In this document: positions 53,107 through 61,748 of the stretch, piece by piece
Numbering within the stretch: position 1 is the stretch's first letter
How the letters are laid out: every line of letters begins with the position of its first letter
DNA from: RYN-230 sp963717125
Lineage (GTDB): Bacteria; Actinomycetota; Actinomycetes; Streptosporangiales; Streptosporangiaceae
Direction of reading: 5' to 3'
Assembly: GCA_963717125.1 (NCBI GenBank)
Contig: CAVQVG010000016.1
Span: 1 to 64,000, forward strand
Length of the DNA: 64,000 nt
The notes under the pieces: generated by a model
The model's input: only the letters and a program-made list of their open reading frames with translations
The model's database searches: none
What the model was told of the DNA's origin: nothing
Position numbers and translations under genes: made by a program

Positions 53107-54636
53107 TCAGGCGTCCATGCCAGGCACTCCAGGGACTCCGGGAACTCCGGGGACGGAATCGGCCAGGTCCGTGTCCCGGACGCCGTCCCGGCTGAGCGCA
53201 CCGCGCGCCGAGTAACGCAGCGCCAGGTAGACCAGCCCGCCGAAGACCCCGGCCACCAGCCAGGAGATGTCCACGCCGCTGACCGAGTTCTCCAGCGGCC
53301 CGGTGAACAGCGAGTTGGTGGAGAACGTGAGGCCGAGCCCCGCGCCGCAGAGCCAGGCGATGAAGGCCCGCACGTTGACGCCGTTCTGGAACCAGTACTT
53401 CCCGTGCATCCCGGGGATGGCGAACGCGTGCAGGTCGATCGGGGAAATGTCGTTGCGGCTGAGCACGAATTCGATGCCGATGATGACCATCCACGGGGTC
53501 GCCGTGACGATCATGATGGTGACGAACGCCTCGAGGTTGGTCAGGAAGTTCGTCGCCACCACGAACAGGTAGGTCAGCCCGAACAGCACCAGCCCGAACA
53601 CGGCCGTGATGATGTAGCGCTTGAACCGGTAGAAGAACGGCCAGGCGCCGATGTCCAGCGTCGCGTTGTACAGCGACATGGCCGCGCTGGCGATGTTCGA
53701 CGCCAGGCCGGGCACCAGCAGCAGCGGGAACAGGAACCAGACCGGCGCGGCGGCGGTGATACCGGTGACGAAGTTGCCGGCCTGCGCCGGGAACGAGGTG
53801 GCCGCGAACGCCGCCGCCGTCATCGCGAGCCAGCAGCCGGTGAAGATGCCGGTTACCGCGTAGGCGCTGACCTTCCAGGACGGCGCGCTGGCCGGGATGT
53901 ACCGGCCGTAGTCGCCGACGAACGGCCCCCAGGAGATGGGCAGTGATGCGGTGGTGGTGGTCGCGATGAACCAGGTCGGCCAGAAGGTGCCCAGCAGGTA
54001 GTGCGAGCCCTGGATCACGTGGAACTTGGGCGCGAATACGGCGATCAGCATGACCAGGATGACGATCGAGACCACGTTGATGCCGCGGATGCCCTTCTCC
54101 AGCGTGCCATGCCCCAGCACGGCGGCCAGGCAGGTGACGATCAGGACGGCGAGCATGCCGACGGACAGCGCGCCCAGCCCCGTCGGCGTGCCGAACCAGC
54201 GGTTGAACGTGTCCACCACGGCCTGGCCGGACGTGTAGATCAGGATGATGAAGAACCCGACGGCGATGAACCAGGTGATCCCGGAGCCGAGGAGCCGGCC
54301 CCGGACGCCGAACGCGATACCGCTGGACACTTGGGTGTTGGTCCCGGTCTTCGGGCTGAGCGGGCTGATCCCGAGGAAGACGAGGGAGCCGATCGCCGCG
54401 CCGATGGTGACCGACCAGAACGCCGCCCACCAGCCGAGCCCGAACGCGATGGGCAGCGCCCCGAACAGCATGTTGCCGTAGCCGAACTGCGGCCCGAAGA
54501 AGACGGAAAACAGCGTGTACGGCTTAGCCCGCCGCTCCACGTCGGGGATCATATCGATGCCCCGGGTCTCGATTCGCCCGAAACTGTCCCGGCCCTGACC
54601 CGCCGGAATCGACGCGCCGGCTTCAAGGTTCGTCAT
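53107..54636 (-). CDS. NCS1-family permease (cytosine/purine/allantoin type)
   Basis: 509 residues from ATG 54636 with AAGGAGGGG upstream. Twelve hydrophobic segments with NCS1 motifs: IETRGIDMIPDVERRAKPYT before helix 1, FFGPQFGYGNMLFGALPI, then IGSLVFLGISPLSPKTGTNT and SLPISWGPFVGDYGRYIP. The C-terminus has a short PGVPGVPGVPG repeat. Such symporters carry nucleobases and related N-heterocycles with protons or sodium. Its place between nicX and nicD suggests uptake of the pyridine substrate. Confidence 0.88.
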   Translation of the reverse strand: MTNLEAGASIPAGQGRDSFGRIETRGIDMIPDVERRAKPYTLFSVFFGPQFGYGNMLFGALPIAFGLGWWAAFWSVTIGAAIGSLVFLGISPLSPKTGTNTQVSSGIAFGVRGRLLGSGITWFIAVGFFIILIYTSGQAVVDTFNRWFGTPTGLGALSVGMLAVLIVTCLAAVLGHGTLEKGIRGINVVSIVILVMLIAVFAPKFHVIQGSHYLLGTFWPTWFIATTTTASLPISWGPFVGDYGRYIPASAPSWKVSAYAVTGIFTGCWLAMTAAAFAATSFPAQAGNFVTGITAAAPVWFLFPLLLVPGLASNIASAAMSLYNATLDIGAWPFFYRFKRYIITAVFGLVLFGLTYLFVVATNFLTNLEAFVTIMIVTATPWMVIIGIEFVLSRNDISPIDLHAFAIPGMHGKYWFQNGVNVRAFIAWLCGAGLGLTFSTNSLFTGPLENSVSGVDISWLVAGVFGGLVYLALRYSARGALSRDGVRDTDLADSVPGVPGVPGVPGMDA

Positions 54637-54721
54637 GTGCCCCTCCTTAGGGCATGGCGCCATCGCCGCGCCTGCCCGGCGGCTCCCGCGGGCAGGTGCG
54701 TGTGGTGACGCGGCGGCTAAA

Positions 54722-55753
54722 TCAGCCGCGCGGTTTCATTTCGGGGACGGCGATGTCTCCGCGGTTGACGATCTGGCGGTCGTCGAGGTACAGGGAGTAA
54801 CCGTGCAGCGGGATGTCGATGTGGCACGGGGAGGCGTTGCTGCCGCCAAGCTCCTGGTTGGGGCCGGTGGCGAACAGGACGTTGCCGTAGAACGAGCGCC
54901 CTTCCTGGCCGATGCCCCGGGTGTCCATCATCGGCGCGGACCACCGGGCCTTCTCGTTGAGTCCCCACCCGATGTGCGAGATGGCGTACCCATCGGGATC
55001 GTTGAACTGCTCCATGTAGTCGCGCATCAGCTCGGCGTCGAGCTCGCCGGAAATATCGAGGATCTTGCCCTGCTCGATCTGCAGCCGGATGGGCGTGCGC
55101 ACGTAGGACTTGAACGGGTAGATGATCGTGCCCGGGGCGAGGATCATCGTCCCGTCCACGCCGTCCTCGTGGGCGCCGGTGAACAGGAAGCCTGACGGCC
55201 AGTGGTCCCAGCGGCCCGGCTCGTCGGTGTAGCCGTACTCGGTGATGGTCGGGTACTTGCCGAGCCGGTAGACCAGGTTGGTGCCGTTCTCGTGCTCGAC
55301 GCGCAGGCTCTGCGCCGCGGCCAGCAGATCACCGGCGAATTCCACCCGCTCGCGCAGCTGCCGGTCCGGCAGCAGCAGGCTGAGCACATCGGTGGGCTCC
55401 ACGGCCAGCAGGATGCGGGTACCAGACGCCTGGATCTCCAGCTGCTCCTTGGAGAACAGCATGAAGACCAGGTCGATCACGATGGCGGCTTCCTTCAGCG
55501 CGGCCATCGCCGCCGGGTGCCCGGTCAGCGGGGTGGTGCCCACTTCCCAGGTCGCCGCGCCCTTGCCGCGGGCCGCCGGGACCCGCACGTGGTAGGGCAG
55601 CGCGCCCAGTTCCTTCGCCGCCTGCATGAACGCCGCGGCGTGCCCGAGCAGCTCACCTTCGGCGTCCGAACTCAGGATGGCTACTGCCTCGCCCTCGTGC
55701 ACGCCGCAGAGGATCAGCTCTTCGCGGCAGACATTGACGAAGTCGTAGTTCAT
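54722..55753 (-). CDS. nicX: 2,5-dihydroxypyridine 5,6-dioxygenase
   Basis: 343 residues from ATG 55753 with AGGAGG eight bases upstream. It is strongly similar to NicX throughout: RILLAVEPTDVLSLLLPD, YPTITEYGYTDEPGRWDHWP, SGFLFTGAHEDGVDGT, MEQFNDPDGYAISHIGWGLN and NASPCHIDIPLHGYSLYLDD. The His of SHIGWG and the HxD of CHIDIPL correspond to the iron ligands of NicX. The enzyme opens the 2,5-dihydroxypyridine ring with O2 to N-formylmaleamate. It is 11 bases after the amidase gene. Confidence 0.92.
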   Translation of the reverse strand: MNYDFVNVCREELILCGVHEGEAVAILSSDAEGELLGHAAAFMQAAKELGALPYHVRVPAARGKGAATWEVGTTPLTGHPAAMAALKEAAIVIDLVFMLFSKEQLEIQASGTRILLAVEPTDVLSLLLPDRQLRERVEFAGDLLAAAQSLRVEHENGTNLVYRLGKYPTITEYGYTDEPGRWDHWPSGFLFTGAHEDGVDGTMILAPGTIIYPFKSYVRTPIRLQIEQGKILDISGELDAELMRDYMEQFNDPDGYAISHIGWGLNEKARWSAPMMDTRGIGQEGRSFYGNVLFATGPNQELGGSNASPCHIDIPLHGYSLYLDDRQIVNRGDIAVPEMKPRG

Positions 55754-55764
55754 GTTCCGTCCTC

Positions 55765-57054
55765 CTAATGGGTGAGTGCGGCCTCGGCCAAGGCCAGGTG
55801 CGTGAGGTAGCTGACGTCGTCGCGGCCGGTCCCGATGAACTGGACGCCGATGGGCAGGCCGTCCGGCCGGTGCCAGGCCGGCACGTTGGCGGCGGGCAGG
55901 CCGAGCAGCGTCCACGGCCGGCACATGACCGGGTCGCCGGTGTGCTCCAGGCCCACCGGGGCGGCGCCGAGGGCGCTCGGGGCCAGCACGAGATCGGTCA
56001 CGGCGGAGAGCGGCGCGAGGGCGCGCAGCGCCTCGTCCCTCGCCTCCAGGGCGGCCAGGTACTCGCTGGCCAGGCAGCGGTCGCCCCGTTCCACGATCGC
56101 CTGGGCGCTCGCCGAAATCTGGCTTACCCGTTCGCCGAGCGTCGCGTGCAGGTTCTTCGCCACCTCGGCGGCCATGACCACCTCCTGCTGCCCGGGCAGG
56201 TGCCGCCAGGCGGGCGGCATGGCCATCTCCCGCACCGGCCAGCCGTCGTCCGCCAGCCGGCCAGCCACCGCGGACATCGCGTCCCGGACGTCACCGTCGC
56301 AGCTGCCCCACTCCGCGCCGCTGAGCACGGCGACCGACGGTTTCCCTGGCAGGTACGGCGGTCCCGCGGACCCGGCCGCGGGTGGCGTCCCGGTCCGGAG
56401 CACCCGGTAGGTGAGCAGGAGATCAGCCACGCTCCGGGCGAAGAGCCCGACCGTGTCCAGGCGCTCGGAGAGACGCCAGATCCCTTTCGTGGAGGTCCAG
56501 CCCCGCCGCGGCTTGAACCCGTATACCCCGCAGTAGGCCGCGGGGCGCACCACTGACCCGGCCGTCTGCGTGCCCAGCGCGACCGGGACCATTCCGGCCG
56601 CCACGGCCGCCGCCGAGCCGCTGGAGGAACCGCCCGGTGTGCGGCCCGGATCGACCGGGTTACGGGTCCGGGTGGGCTGGAACATCGCGAACTCGGTGGA
56701 CTCCGTCTTGCCGAGCACGATGGCGCCAGCCCGGCGCAGCGCCGCGACGGCGTCCGCGTCCGCGTCGGGCCGGTGGCCGGCGAACAGCGCCGAGCCGTAC
56801 CCGGTCGGCAGGTCGGCGGTGTCGATCACGTCTTTGATCCCGACGACGAGACCCTGGAGCGGCCCGGCGACGGCGTCGTCCAGCTGCTTGGCCCGGCCGC
56901 GCGCGCCCTGCTCATCGACGATGCGGAAGGCGCCGATACCCCCGTCGAGTTCGGCCACCCGGGCCAGGCAGGCCGCGACGACGTCGCTCACCAGCGCCGC
57001 GCCGGTGGCGACCGCGGCGATGGCCTCGGTGCCGGTCTGCGCGTCCCCGCCCAT
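55765..57054 (-). CDS. Amidase-signature family amidase
   Basis: 429 residues from ATG 57054. The AS catalytic triad is complete: GLVVGIKDVIDTADLPTGYG (Lys), GRTPGGSSSGSAAAVAAGM (Gly/Ser-rich loop with the cis-Ser) and ALGTQTAGSVVRPAAYCGVY (nucleophile Ser). Maleamate amidohydrolase in the nicotinate pathway (NicF) is an isochorismatase-type hydrolase; no such gene is seen here, so this unrelated amidase may do the maleamate-to-maleate step. That role is inferred from operon position between the phosphotransfer genes and nicX. Confidence 0.85.
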   Translation of the reverse strand: MGGDAQTGTEAIAAVATGAALVSDVVAACLARVAELDGGIGAFRIVDEQGARGRAKQLDDAVAGPLQGLVVGIKDVIDTADLPTGYGSALFAGHRPDADADAVAALRRAGAIVLGKTESTEFAMFQPTRTRNPVDPGRTPGGSSSGSAAAVAAGMVPVALGTQTAGSVVRPAAYCGVYGFKPRRGWTSTKGIWRLSERLDTVGLFARSVADLLLTYRVLRTGTPPAAGSAGPPYLPGKPSVAVLSGAEWGSCDGDVRDAMSAVAGRLADDGWPVREMAMPPAWRHLPGQQEVVMAAEVAKNLHATLGERVSQISASAQAIVERGDRCLASEYLAALEARDEALRALAPLSAVTDLVLAPSALGAAPVGLEHTGDPVMCRPWTLLGLPAANVPAWHRPDGLPIGVQFIGTGRDDVSYLTHLALAEAALTH

Positions 57055-58049
57055 CAGGCCCCACCCTCCGGCCGCCCGGAGAGACGGCCGAGGATGTGGC
57101 CGATCGCGTCCGGGTCCGGCCCGGGCGCCGCGTGCTGCGGCGGCTTAACCGTGATCGGCCGCACCTGCAGGGCGAACAGGGCTTCCTCGCCGTGCGTGCT
57201 CGCGGCGGTCCCGATCGCCCACTCGACGTCGAGCCCGCGGCCGAGCTTGGCCTCGAGATCCGCGGCCAGGCCGGCCAGCGCCATGACCTCTGGCTCGGAG
57301 ATCGACCAGGCCTGCTGGCGCGCGGGTTCGACCGGGACGGCCTGCACGCCGCGGCCGCCGGGAAGCAGCCGGTGCTCGGTGTGCTTGGTGCCGAGACGCG
57401 AGCGGTGCCGCTGGCGGGTGATCTTGTTGATCTCGAACAGGTCCGGCACCACGTCCCCGCCGACGACCGCCTCGCCGAGCCCGTAACTGGACTCGATGAC
57501 AATGAGCGACCGGTCGCCGGTCTCGGGATGCTGGGTGAACATCACGCCCGCCGCCCGGGCGTCGACGAGCTCCTGGACGATGACCGCGATCCCGCCGCCG
57601 GGGCCGAGCTGCTGGCCGGCCCGGTACGCGCCGACGTGCGGGTCGAGGGCGGAAGCCCAGCACTGCTCGACGCTGGCCAGCACGTCACCGGCGCCGGACA
57701 CCCCGAGGTAGGTCTGGAACTGGCCGGCCCAGCTGGCCTCGGCCGAGTCCTCCACGGTGGCGCTGGAGCGGACCGCGACGGCCACGTCGGTCCCGTGCCG
57801 CTCGCACAGCGCGGCGTAGGCACCGGCGATCGACGCCCGCAGTGGTGCGGGCAGCGCGCGCGGCTGGGTGCCCAGGTACTCGCGATACGCGCCCGCGGTG
57901 ACCACGAACGAGGCGGGCACACGCTGGCCGGCCCGCAGCAGCGAGCCGAGGCCGACCGCCTTGCCGCCGACCTGGCCGACGTGCTCGGGCAGGCAGTCGC
58001 CGGTGACGGCGACGTGGTCCCGGCCGGCCACCACACGCAGCTCGGTCAT
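57054..58049 (-). CDS. PPDK/PEP-synthase N-terminal (ATP-grasp) domain protein
   Basis: 331 residues from ATG 58049. It is a free-standing ATP-binding domain of PEP synthase/PPDK: VGGKAVGLGSLLRAGQRVPA, VAVRSSATVEDSAEASWAGQ, AAGVMFTQHPETGD, VIESSYGLGEAVVGGDVVPD and FALQVRPITV. No phosphohistidine or PEP-binding domain is present; the first is supplied by the next gene upstream, with which it overlaps by four bases. It is about the size of the ATP-binding subunit of phenylphosphate synthase. It probably transfers phosphate from ATP to the His of the partner. Confidence 0.85.
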   Translation of the reverse strand: MTELRVVAGRDHVAVTGDCLPEHVGQVGGKAVGLGSLLRAGQRVPASFVVTAGAYREYLGTQPRALPAPLRASIAGAYAALCERHGTDVAVAVRSSATVEDSAEASWAGQFQTYLGVSGAGDVLASVEQCWASALDPHVGAYRAGQQLGPGGGIAVIVQELVDARAAGVMFTQHPETGDRSLIVIESSYGLGEAVVGGDVVPDLFEINKITRQRHRSRLGTKHTEHRLLPGGRGVQAVPVEPARQQAWSISEPEVMALAGLAADLEAKLGRGLDVEWAIGTAASTHGEEALFALQVRPITVKPPQHAAPGPDPDAIGHILGRLSGRPEGGA

Positions 58050-59908
58050 GCGCTGACCGCCGCACCGGCGGGCGCCCCGGCGCGCTCCAGGATCGTGACC
58101 ACCCCGGTGCCGCCGTTGACGCGGAGGCGGTCCCCGGTGCGCAGCACCCGGGTGCCGACCCCGGTGGCCACCACCGCGGGCAGCCGGTACTCGCGCGACA
58201 CGATGGCGGCGTGGGACATGATCCCGCCGCCGTCCGACACCGCCGCCGCGATCCGGGCGAAGACGATCGACCAGCTCGGCGCCGTGAGCGGGCAGACCAG
58301 GATCTCCCCGTCCACGAGCTGGTCCAGCTCTTCCACCTCGTGCACCACCCGCGCCACGCCCTCGGCCACCCCGGGGGACGCGGCCAGCCCGAGCAGCTGG
58401 TCATCCGCGTTGTCGCCGTTCTGGGCCGCGAGCCAGCGGTCGATCGTCTCGGTGGTGATGCCGAACAGGGTGACCGTGATCGGCTCGGTCACCTTCTCCG
58501 GTGGCACGCCCAGGGCGGGCGGCGGGTTCCACTTCTCGAAGGCGGCGTAGATCTGCCGGCGCCGGGCCACTTCCTCCCGCCAGGTGTACTCGCTGCGGGT
58601 GGGCACGCCCAGCGCCCACCGCGCCTCCGCCTCGTAGAGCACCCGGTACACCTCGTAGCGATGCAGGAAGAAGATGTCGTCGTCCGTTTCCAGCAGGCCG
58701 GCCGCGACCAGCACCGCGCCCAGCTCGCGCGCCTTGTTGAAGAAGATCGAGTGATGCCAGTGCTCGACGTAGAAGTTGTGGTTCTCCACGAACGGGAACA
58801 CCTGGCGGGCCAGGGCCAGCAGGCTGTCGAACGCGGCCACCTCAGCCCCGTCGAGCAGGCCGCGGTAACCGTCCGCCAGCCGCTCCCGGTCCGCGCGGAG
58901 CGCGTCCAGCGGCCGGGACAGGTCCTCGCCGCGCCCGACCCGGCGGACGTAGTCGGCGAGCGCGGCGAACGGCGGCCGCAGGTCGTCGATCCAGGCCCGC
59001 GTGGCGTGGCAGTAGCCGGAGCCGGTGGAGTAGTAGAACCAGGGATCCTTGACCGCCTCGAGTTCCGCCAGCCACTGCCGGCCCGCCTCGCTCGTGCCCA
59101 GCTCCGCGGTCACCTGGTCCGGCCCCGCGCCGGAGGTCAGCGCCGCGCCGACGCCCAGCTCGACCGCGCGCGCGGCGAGGCGGCGCAGCTCGGCGTCGGG
59201 CCGGTACAGGATGACGTCGATGCCCGACACCATCCGCGCCACCAGGTCGTCGGTGATAGCCGGAAAGTGGCTGCGGCAGAACTCCAGGAAGGTGAGGTAG
59301 GCCCCGTAGGCGAGATTGAGCATCTCGAAGTGGTAGTACGCCATCTCGTGCGTGTTCTCGAGGTAGCGGCTGTAGCGGGTCAGCAGGTCGAACGCGGTGG
59401 TCGTGCCCCGGGCGCGGAGCACCGTGTCGATCGGCTCGCGCTCCGGGAGCGGCTCGAACCGGATGGCCTTCAGCCGCTCGATGCAGTCGGTGGCCTTGGC
59501 CACCCACTGGTCGTAGATCTCGTCCCAGTTCTCGAAGTAGTGCCGGGCCCGCTCGGCGAAGATGGGCTCCCGCTCGGCCATGGCCGCCGGGTCGTCGATG
59601 ACGTTGGGGCTCAGGTACAGGTAGCCGTTGACGATCCGGTGCTCGATGCCGAGCGCGGTGGGCAGGTTCCACACCCGGGTCGTGTACTGGTTCAGCGCGA
59701 CCAGCCAGCTCTCCGGCATCATCAGGTCGAACGGGTAGAGCGGCTCCGGGTTGTGCATCTGGTCGAAGAACCAGAGTTTCTGCTCGTCCCGCTCCCGCAG
59801 CTCCGGGCCGAACTGCAGGTAGGACGGGTACATGGACTCCCAGCCCTCGGCGCCGGGCGGCGTTTCGACGTCGAAGGGACTGGGGAACGATCGACGGCCG
59901 TGGTCCAT
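58046..59908 (-). CDS. PEP-utilizing-enzyme mobile (phosphohistidine) domain protein
   Basis: 620 residues from ATG 59908 with GGAGGGGG upstream. Residues ~1-500 form a large mostly helical domain (YLQFGPELRERDEQKLWFFD, HFEMLNLAYGAYLTFLEFCR, FPFVENHNFYVEHWHHSIFF). The C-terminal ~100 residues are the swivelling domain: ILVCPLTAPSWSIVFARIAA then GGGIMSHAAIVSREYRLPAV with catalytic His566. There is no PEP-binding barrel. The split into this chain and a separate ATP-binding chain mirrors phenylphosphate synthase, suggesting phosphorylation of a hydroxylated aromatic ring. In the reported 3-hydroxypyridine cluster such a pair is needed for hydroxylase activity. Confidence 0.85.
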   Translation of the reverse strand: MDHGRRSFPSPFDVETPPGAEGWESMYPSYLQFGPELRERDEQKLWFFDQMHNPEPLYPFDLMMPESWLVALNQYTTRVWNLPTALGIEHRIVNGYLYLSPNVIDDPAAMAEREPIFAERARHYFENWDEIYDQWVAKATDCIERLKAIRFEPLPEREPIDTVLRARGTTTAFDLLTRYSRYLENTHEMAYYHFEMLNLAYGAYLTFLEFCRSHFPAITDDLVARMVSGIDVILYRPDAELRRLAARAVELGVGAALTSGAGPDQVTAELGTSEAGRQWLAELEAVKDPWFYYSTGSGYCHATRAWIDDLRPPFAALADYVRRVGRGEDLSRPLDALRADRERLADGYRGLLDGAEVAAFDSLLALARQVFPFVENHNFYVEHWHHSIFFNKARELGAVLVAAGLLETDDDIFFLHRYEVYRVLYEAEARWALGVPTRSEYTWREEVARRRQIYAAFEKWNPPPALGVPPEKVTEPITVTLFGITTETIDRWLAAQNGDNADDQLLGLAASPGVAEGVARVVHEVEELDQLVDGEILVCPLTAPSWSIVFARIAAAVSDGGGIMSHAAIVSREYRLPAVVATGVGTRVLRTGDRLRVNGGTGVVTILERAGAPAGAAVSA

Positions 59909-60029
59909 GCACGCCCCCTCCGGGTTCAGCTCACCGGCCCACTGATTCGGCCATGATCAATGACCGGGCCGCGAAAGGGAAGCAGAACGTTCCGTGCTGG
60001 CGAACGGCGTTCCGTCCTGGCGAACCAGG

Positions 60030-60836
60030 TCAGCGGTATCCCGATCCGCTCCACCAGGCGGTTTCGACGCTCATCAACTGGCTGGCAGCCGCCTTGACCC
60101 GCCGGGCCACCTGGCCGATGTGCGACTCCGAGATCCGCGTGGCCGGCCCGGCCACCGAGATCGCCGCGCGCGCGACCCCGGTGCTATCGAGCACCGGCGC
60201 CGCCACCGACGCGAGACCGGGCTCGTCCTCGCCGATCGAGTAGGCGTAGCCCCGCCGCCGGGTCTCGGCCAGGCAGCGCAGGAACTGCTCCCGGCTCTTG
60301 ATGCTCCGCGCCGTGCGCGGCACGAAGCCAGCGGCGATCGCCGCCTCCGCCACGTCCGGGTTGAACGCCGCCACCGCCTTGCCCGAGCTCGTCAGGTGGA
60401 TCGGCCGGACCCGGGACACCCGGGACGAGAAGCGGAGCCCGTGGTAGCTCTCGAGCCGCTCCAGGTAGAACATCTGCGCCCCCTCGGGCACGGCCAGGTG
60501 CGCGGTCTCACCGGTCTGCGCGCGCAGTGCCTCCAGCAGCGGCAGGGCGTGATCGCGTAGCTGGTTCCGGCTGGCCACCACCGACCCGAGCTCGTGCAGC
60601 CGCAGGCCCAGCCGGTAGTTACGGGTTTCCGGGACCTGCTGGACGTACCCCTTCGCGACCAGCGTGGTCAGCAGCCGGTGCGCGCTGCTCTTGGCGATGC
60701 CCAGCCGGCGGCCGATCTCGGCCACGCCGAGTTCCCGTTCGGCGGCCAGGCAGTCGAGCAGGTCCAGCGCGGTCGCCACCGACTGGACGCCGCGCGCGCC
60801 GTCCTGGCCCGCGGGCTGCTGGGCCTGCTGCCTCAT
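60030..60836 (-). CDS. IclR-family transcriptional regulator
   Basis: 268 residues from ATG 60836 (a GTG-type extension to 60878 is possible). Winged HTH: GVAEIGRRLGIAKSSAHRLL and TTLVAKGYVQQVPETRNYRL. The effector domain (ETAHLAVPEGAQMFYLERLE, HLTSSGKAVAAF, ATRRRGYAYSIGEDEPGL written here as TRRRGYAYSIGEDEPGL) is complete. IclR proteins often control aromatic catabolism. It lies upstream of the leftward catabolic operon with 121 bases between, in the same direction. Confidence 0.9.
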   Translation of the reverse strand: MRQQAQQPAGQDGARGVQSVATALDLLDCLAAERELGVAEIGRRLGIAKSSAHRLLTTLVAKGYVQQVPETRNYRLGLRLHELGSVVASRNQLRDHALPLLEALRAQTGETAHLAVPEGAQMFYLERLESYHGLRFSSRVSRVRPIHLTSSGKAVAAFNPDVAEAAIAAGFVPRTARSIKSREQFLRCLAETRRRGYAYSIGEDEPGLASVAAPVLDSTGVARAAISVAGPATRISESHIGQVARRVKAAASQLMSVETAWWSGSGYR

Positions 60837-60944
60837 CTGATCCCGGCCTCCCCGCCACCCCGGCGCCGGCCCGGTCACAGGCGAGGCGCTGGATCACTTC
60901 CCTGGCGCGCCGCCAGATTGGGCTGCAGGCGGTCAACGGCGAGC

Positions 60945-61586
60945 CTACCTGCCCATTCGACGTGTGATCGCATCAGCCAGGCGCGCCTCGCTCCCGTCCT
61001 GCCGGCGGATGGCCCCGGCGATCCCGCGGTGCTGCCGCTCGGCCTCGCTCATGTCCGCGCCGGTGTACGGGATAGCCGACCGGTACGCCTCGGGGATGGC
61101 CGACACCTGGCGCACCAGGGCGTGCAGCCGCGGGCTGCCGGAGGCCTCGGCGATCGTGTAGTGGAACTGGGTGTCCGCGGCCAGCTGCTCGGAGGCCGCG
61201 GACTCGTGCAGCTCACTCATCCGGTCGCAGACCTTGACCAGCAGGGCGGCCACCTCGGGGGTGATCCGGCCCGCGGCCAACGCGGCCGACTCCGATTCGA
61301 GCAGGGCCCGCAGGTGGTAGACCTCGGACACGTCGGCGGCGGTGAGCTGGAGCACCGTCGCACCCCGGTTGGGCTCCAGGTGGGCCAGCCCGCTGGCGGA
61401 CAGCAGGATGAGCGCTTCCCGGACCGGCGTGCGGCTCACCGCGAAGGTCCGGGCCAGGTTCTCCTCCCGCAGCCTGGTCCCCGGCCCGATCTCGCCGCCG
61501 AGGATGGCCTGCGCGAGCCGCCGTGCGACCACGTCAGCCGTGCGCTCGCCGCGCACGGGCCCGCCGATGTTCAGGCCGGCCGTCAC
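60945..61586 (-). CDS. GntR-family (FCD) transcriptional regulator
   Basis: 213 residues from the GTG at 61586. Winged HTH: AILGGEIGPGTRLREENLAR and FAVSRTPVREALILLSASGL. The FCD domain has the metal-site pattern (EVYHLRALLESESAALAAGR, DTQFHYTIAEASGSPR, ERQHRGIAGAI). It is divergent from the molybdenum-hydroxylase operon, and a perfect 20-bp palindrome lies between them, typical for this family. Confidence 0.9.
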   Translation of the reverse strand: MTAGLNIGGPVRGERTADVVARRLAQAILGGEIGPGTRLREENLARTFAVSRTPVREALILLSASGLAHLEPNRGATVLQLTAADVSEVYHLRALLESESAALAAGRITPEVAALLVKVCDRMSELHESAASEQLAADTQFHYTIAEASGSPRLHALVRQVSAIPEAYRSAIPYTGADMSEAERQHRGIAGAIRRQDGSEARLADAITRRMGR

Positions 61587-61607
61587 GCCGGATCACCCGT
61601 CGAGGGG

Positions 61608-61639
61608 TTGACGCCGCGTATTGCATACATGTATGCAAT
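61608..61639 (+). promoter_or_regulatory. GntR operator palindrome overlapping a candidate promoter
   Basis: ATTGCATACATGTATGCAAT (61620-61639) is a perfect palindrome. TTGACG (61608-61613) and TATGCA (61632-61637) could be -35 and -10 elements 18 bases apart, so a bound repressor would block the hydroxylase operon. It is also 34-53 bases from the GntR start, suggesting autoregulation. Confidence 0.65.
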
Positions 61640-61643
61640 TTTA

Positions 61644-61691
61644 GAACGACATCTCTGCCTGCCACAAGAACGACACCGTTGCCTGCCACAA
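61644..61691 (+). repeat. 24-bp tandem repeat, two copies, in the leader
   Basis: Two copies (61644-61667 and 61668-61691) share GAACGACA and GCCTGCCACAA, differing only in the five bases between. They lie between the palindrome and the ribosome site, in the likely 5' untranslated region. Confidence 0.75.
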
Positions 61692-61700
61692 GGAGGCCTC

Positions 61701-61748
61701 ATGCGCGGGTCCTGCCGGGCGGCCGTTCCCTGGGCTGATCCGTCGTGA
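61701..61748 (+). CDS. 15-codon leader ORF ahead of the hydroxylase operon
   Basis: ATG 61701 has AGGAGG four bases upstream, the best ribosome site in this region. It reads MRGSCRAAVPWADPS and stops with TGA at 61746-61748, overlapping the GTG of the FAD-subunit gene (61745). That GTG has no ribosome site of its own, so the leader probably delivers ribosomes by translational coupling. Whether the peptide itself matters is unknown. Confidence 0.5.
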   Translation: MRGSCRAAVPWADPS

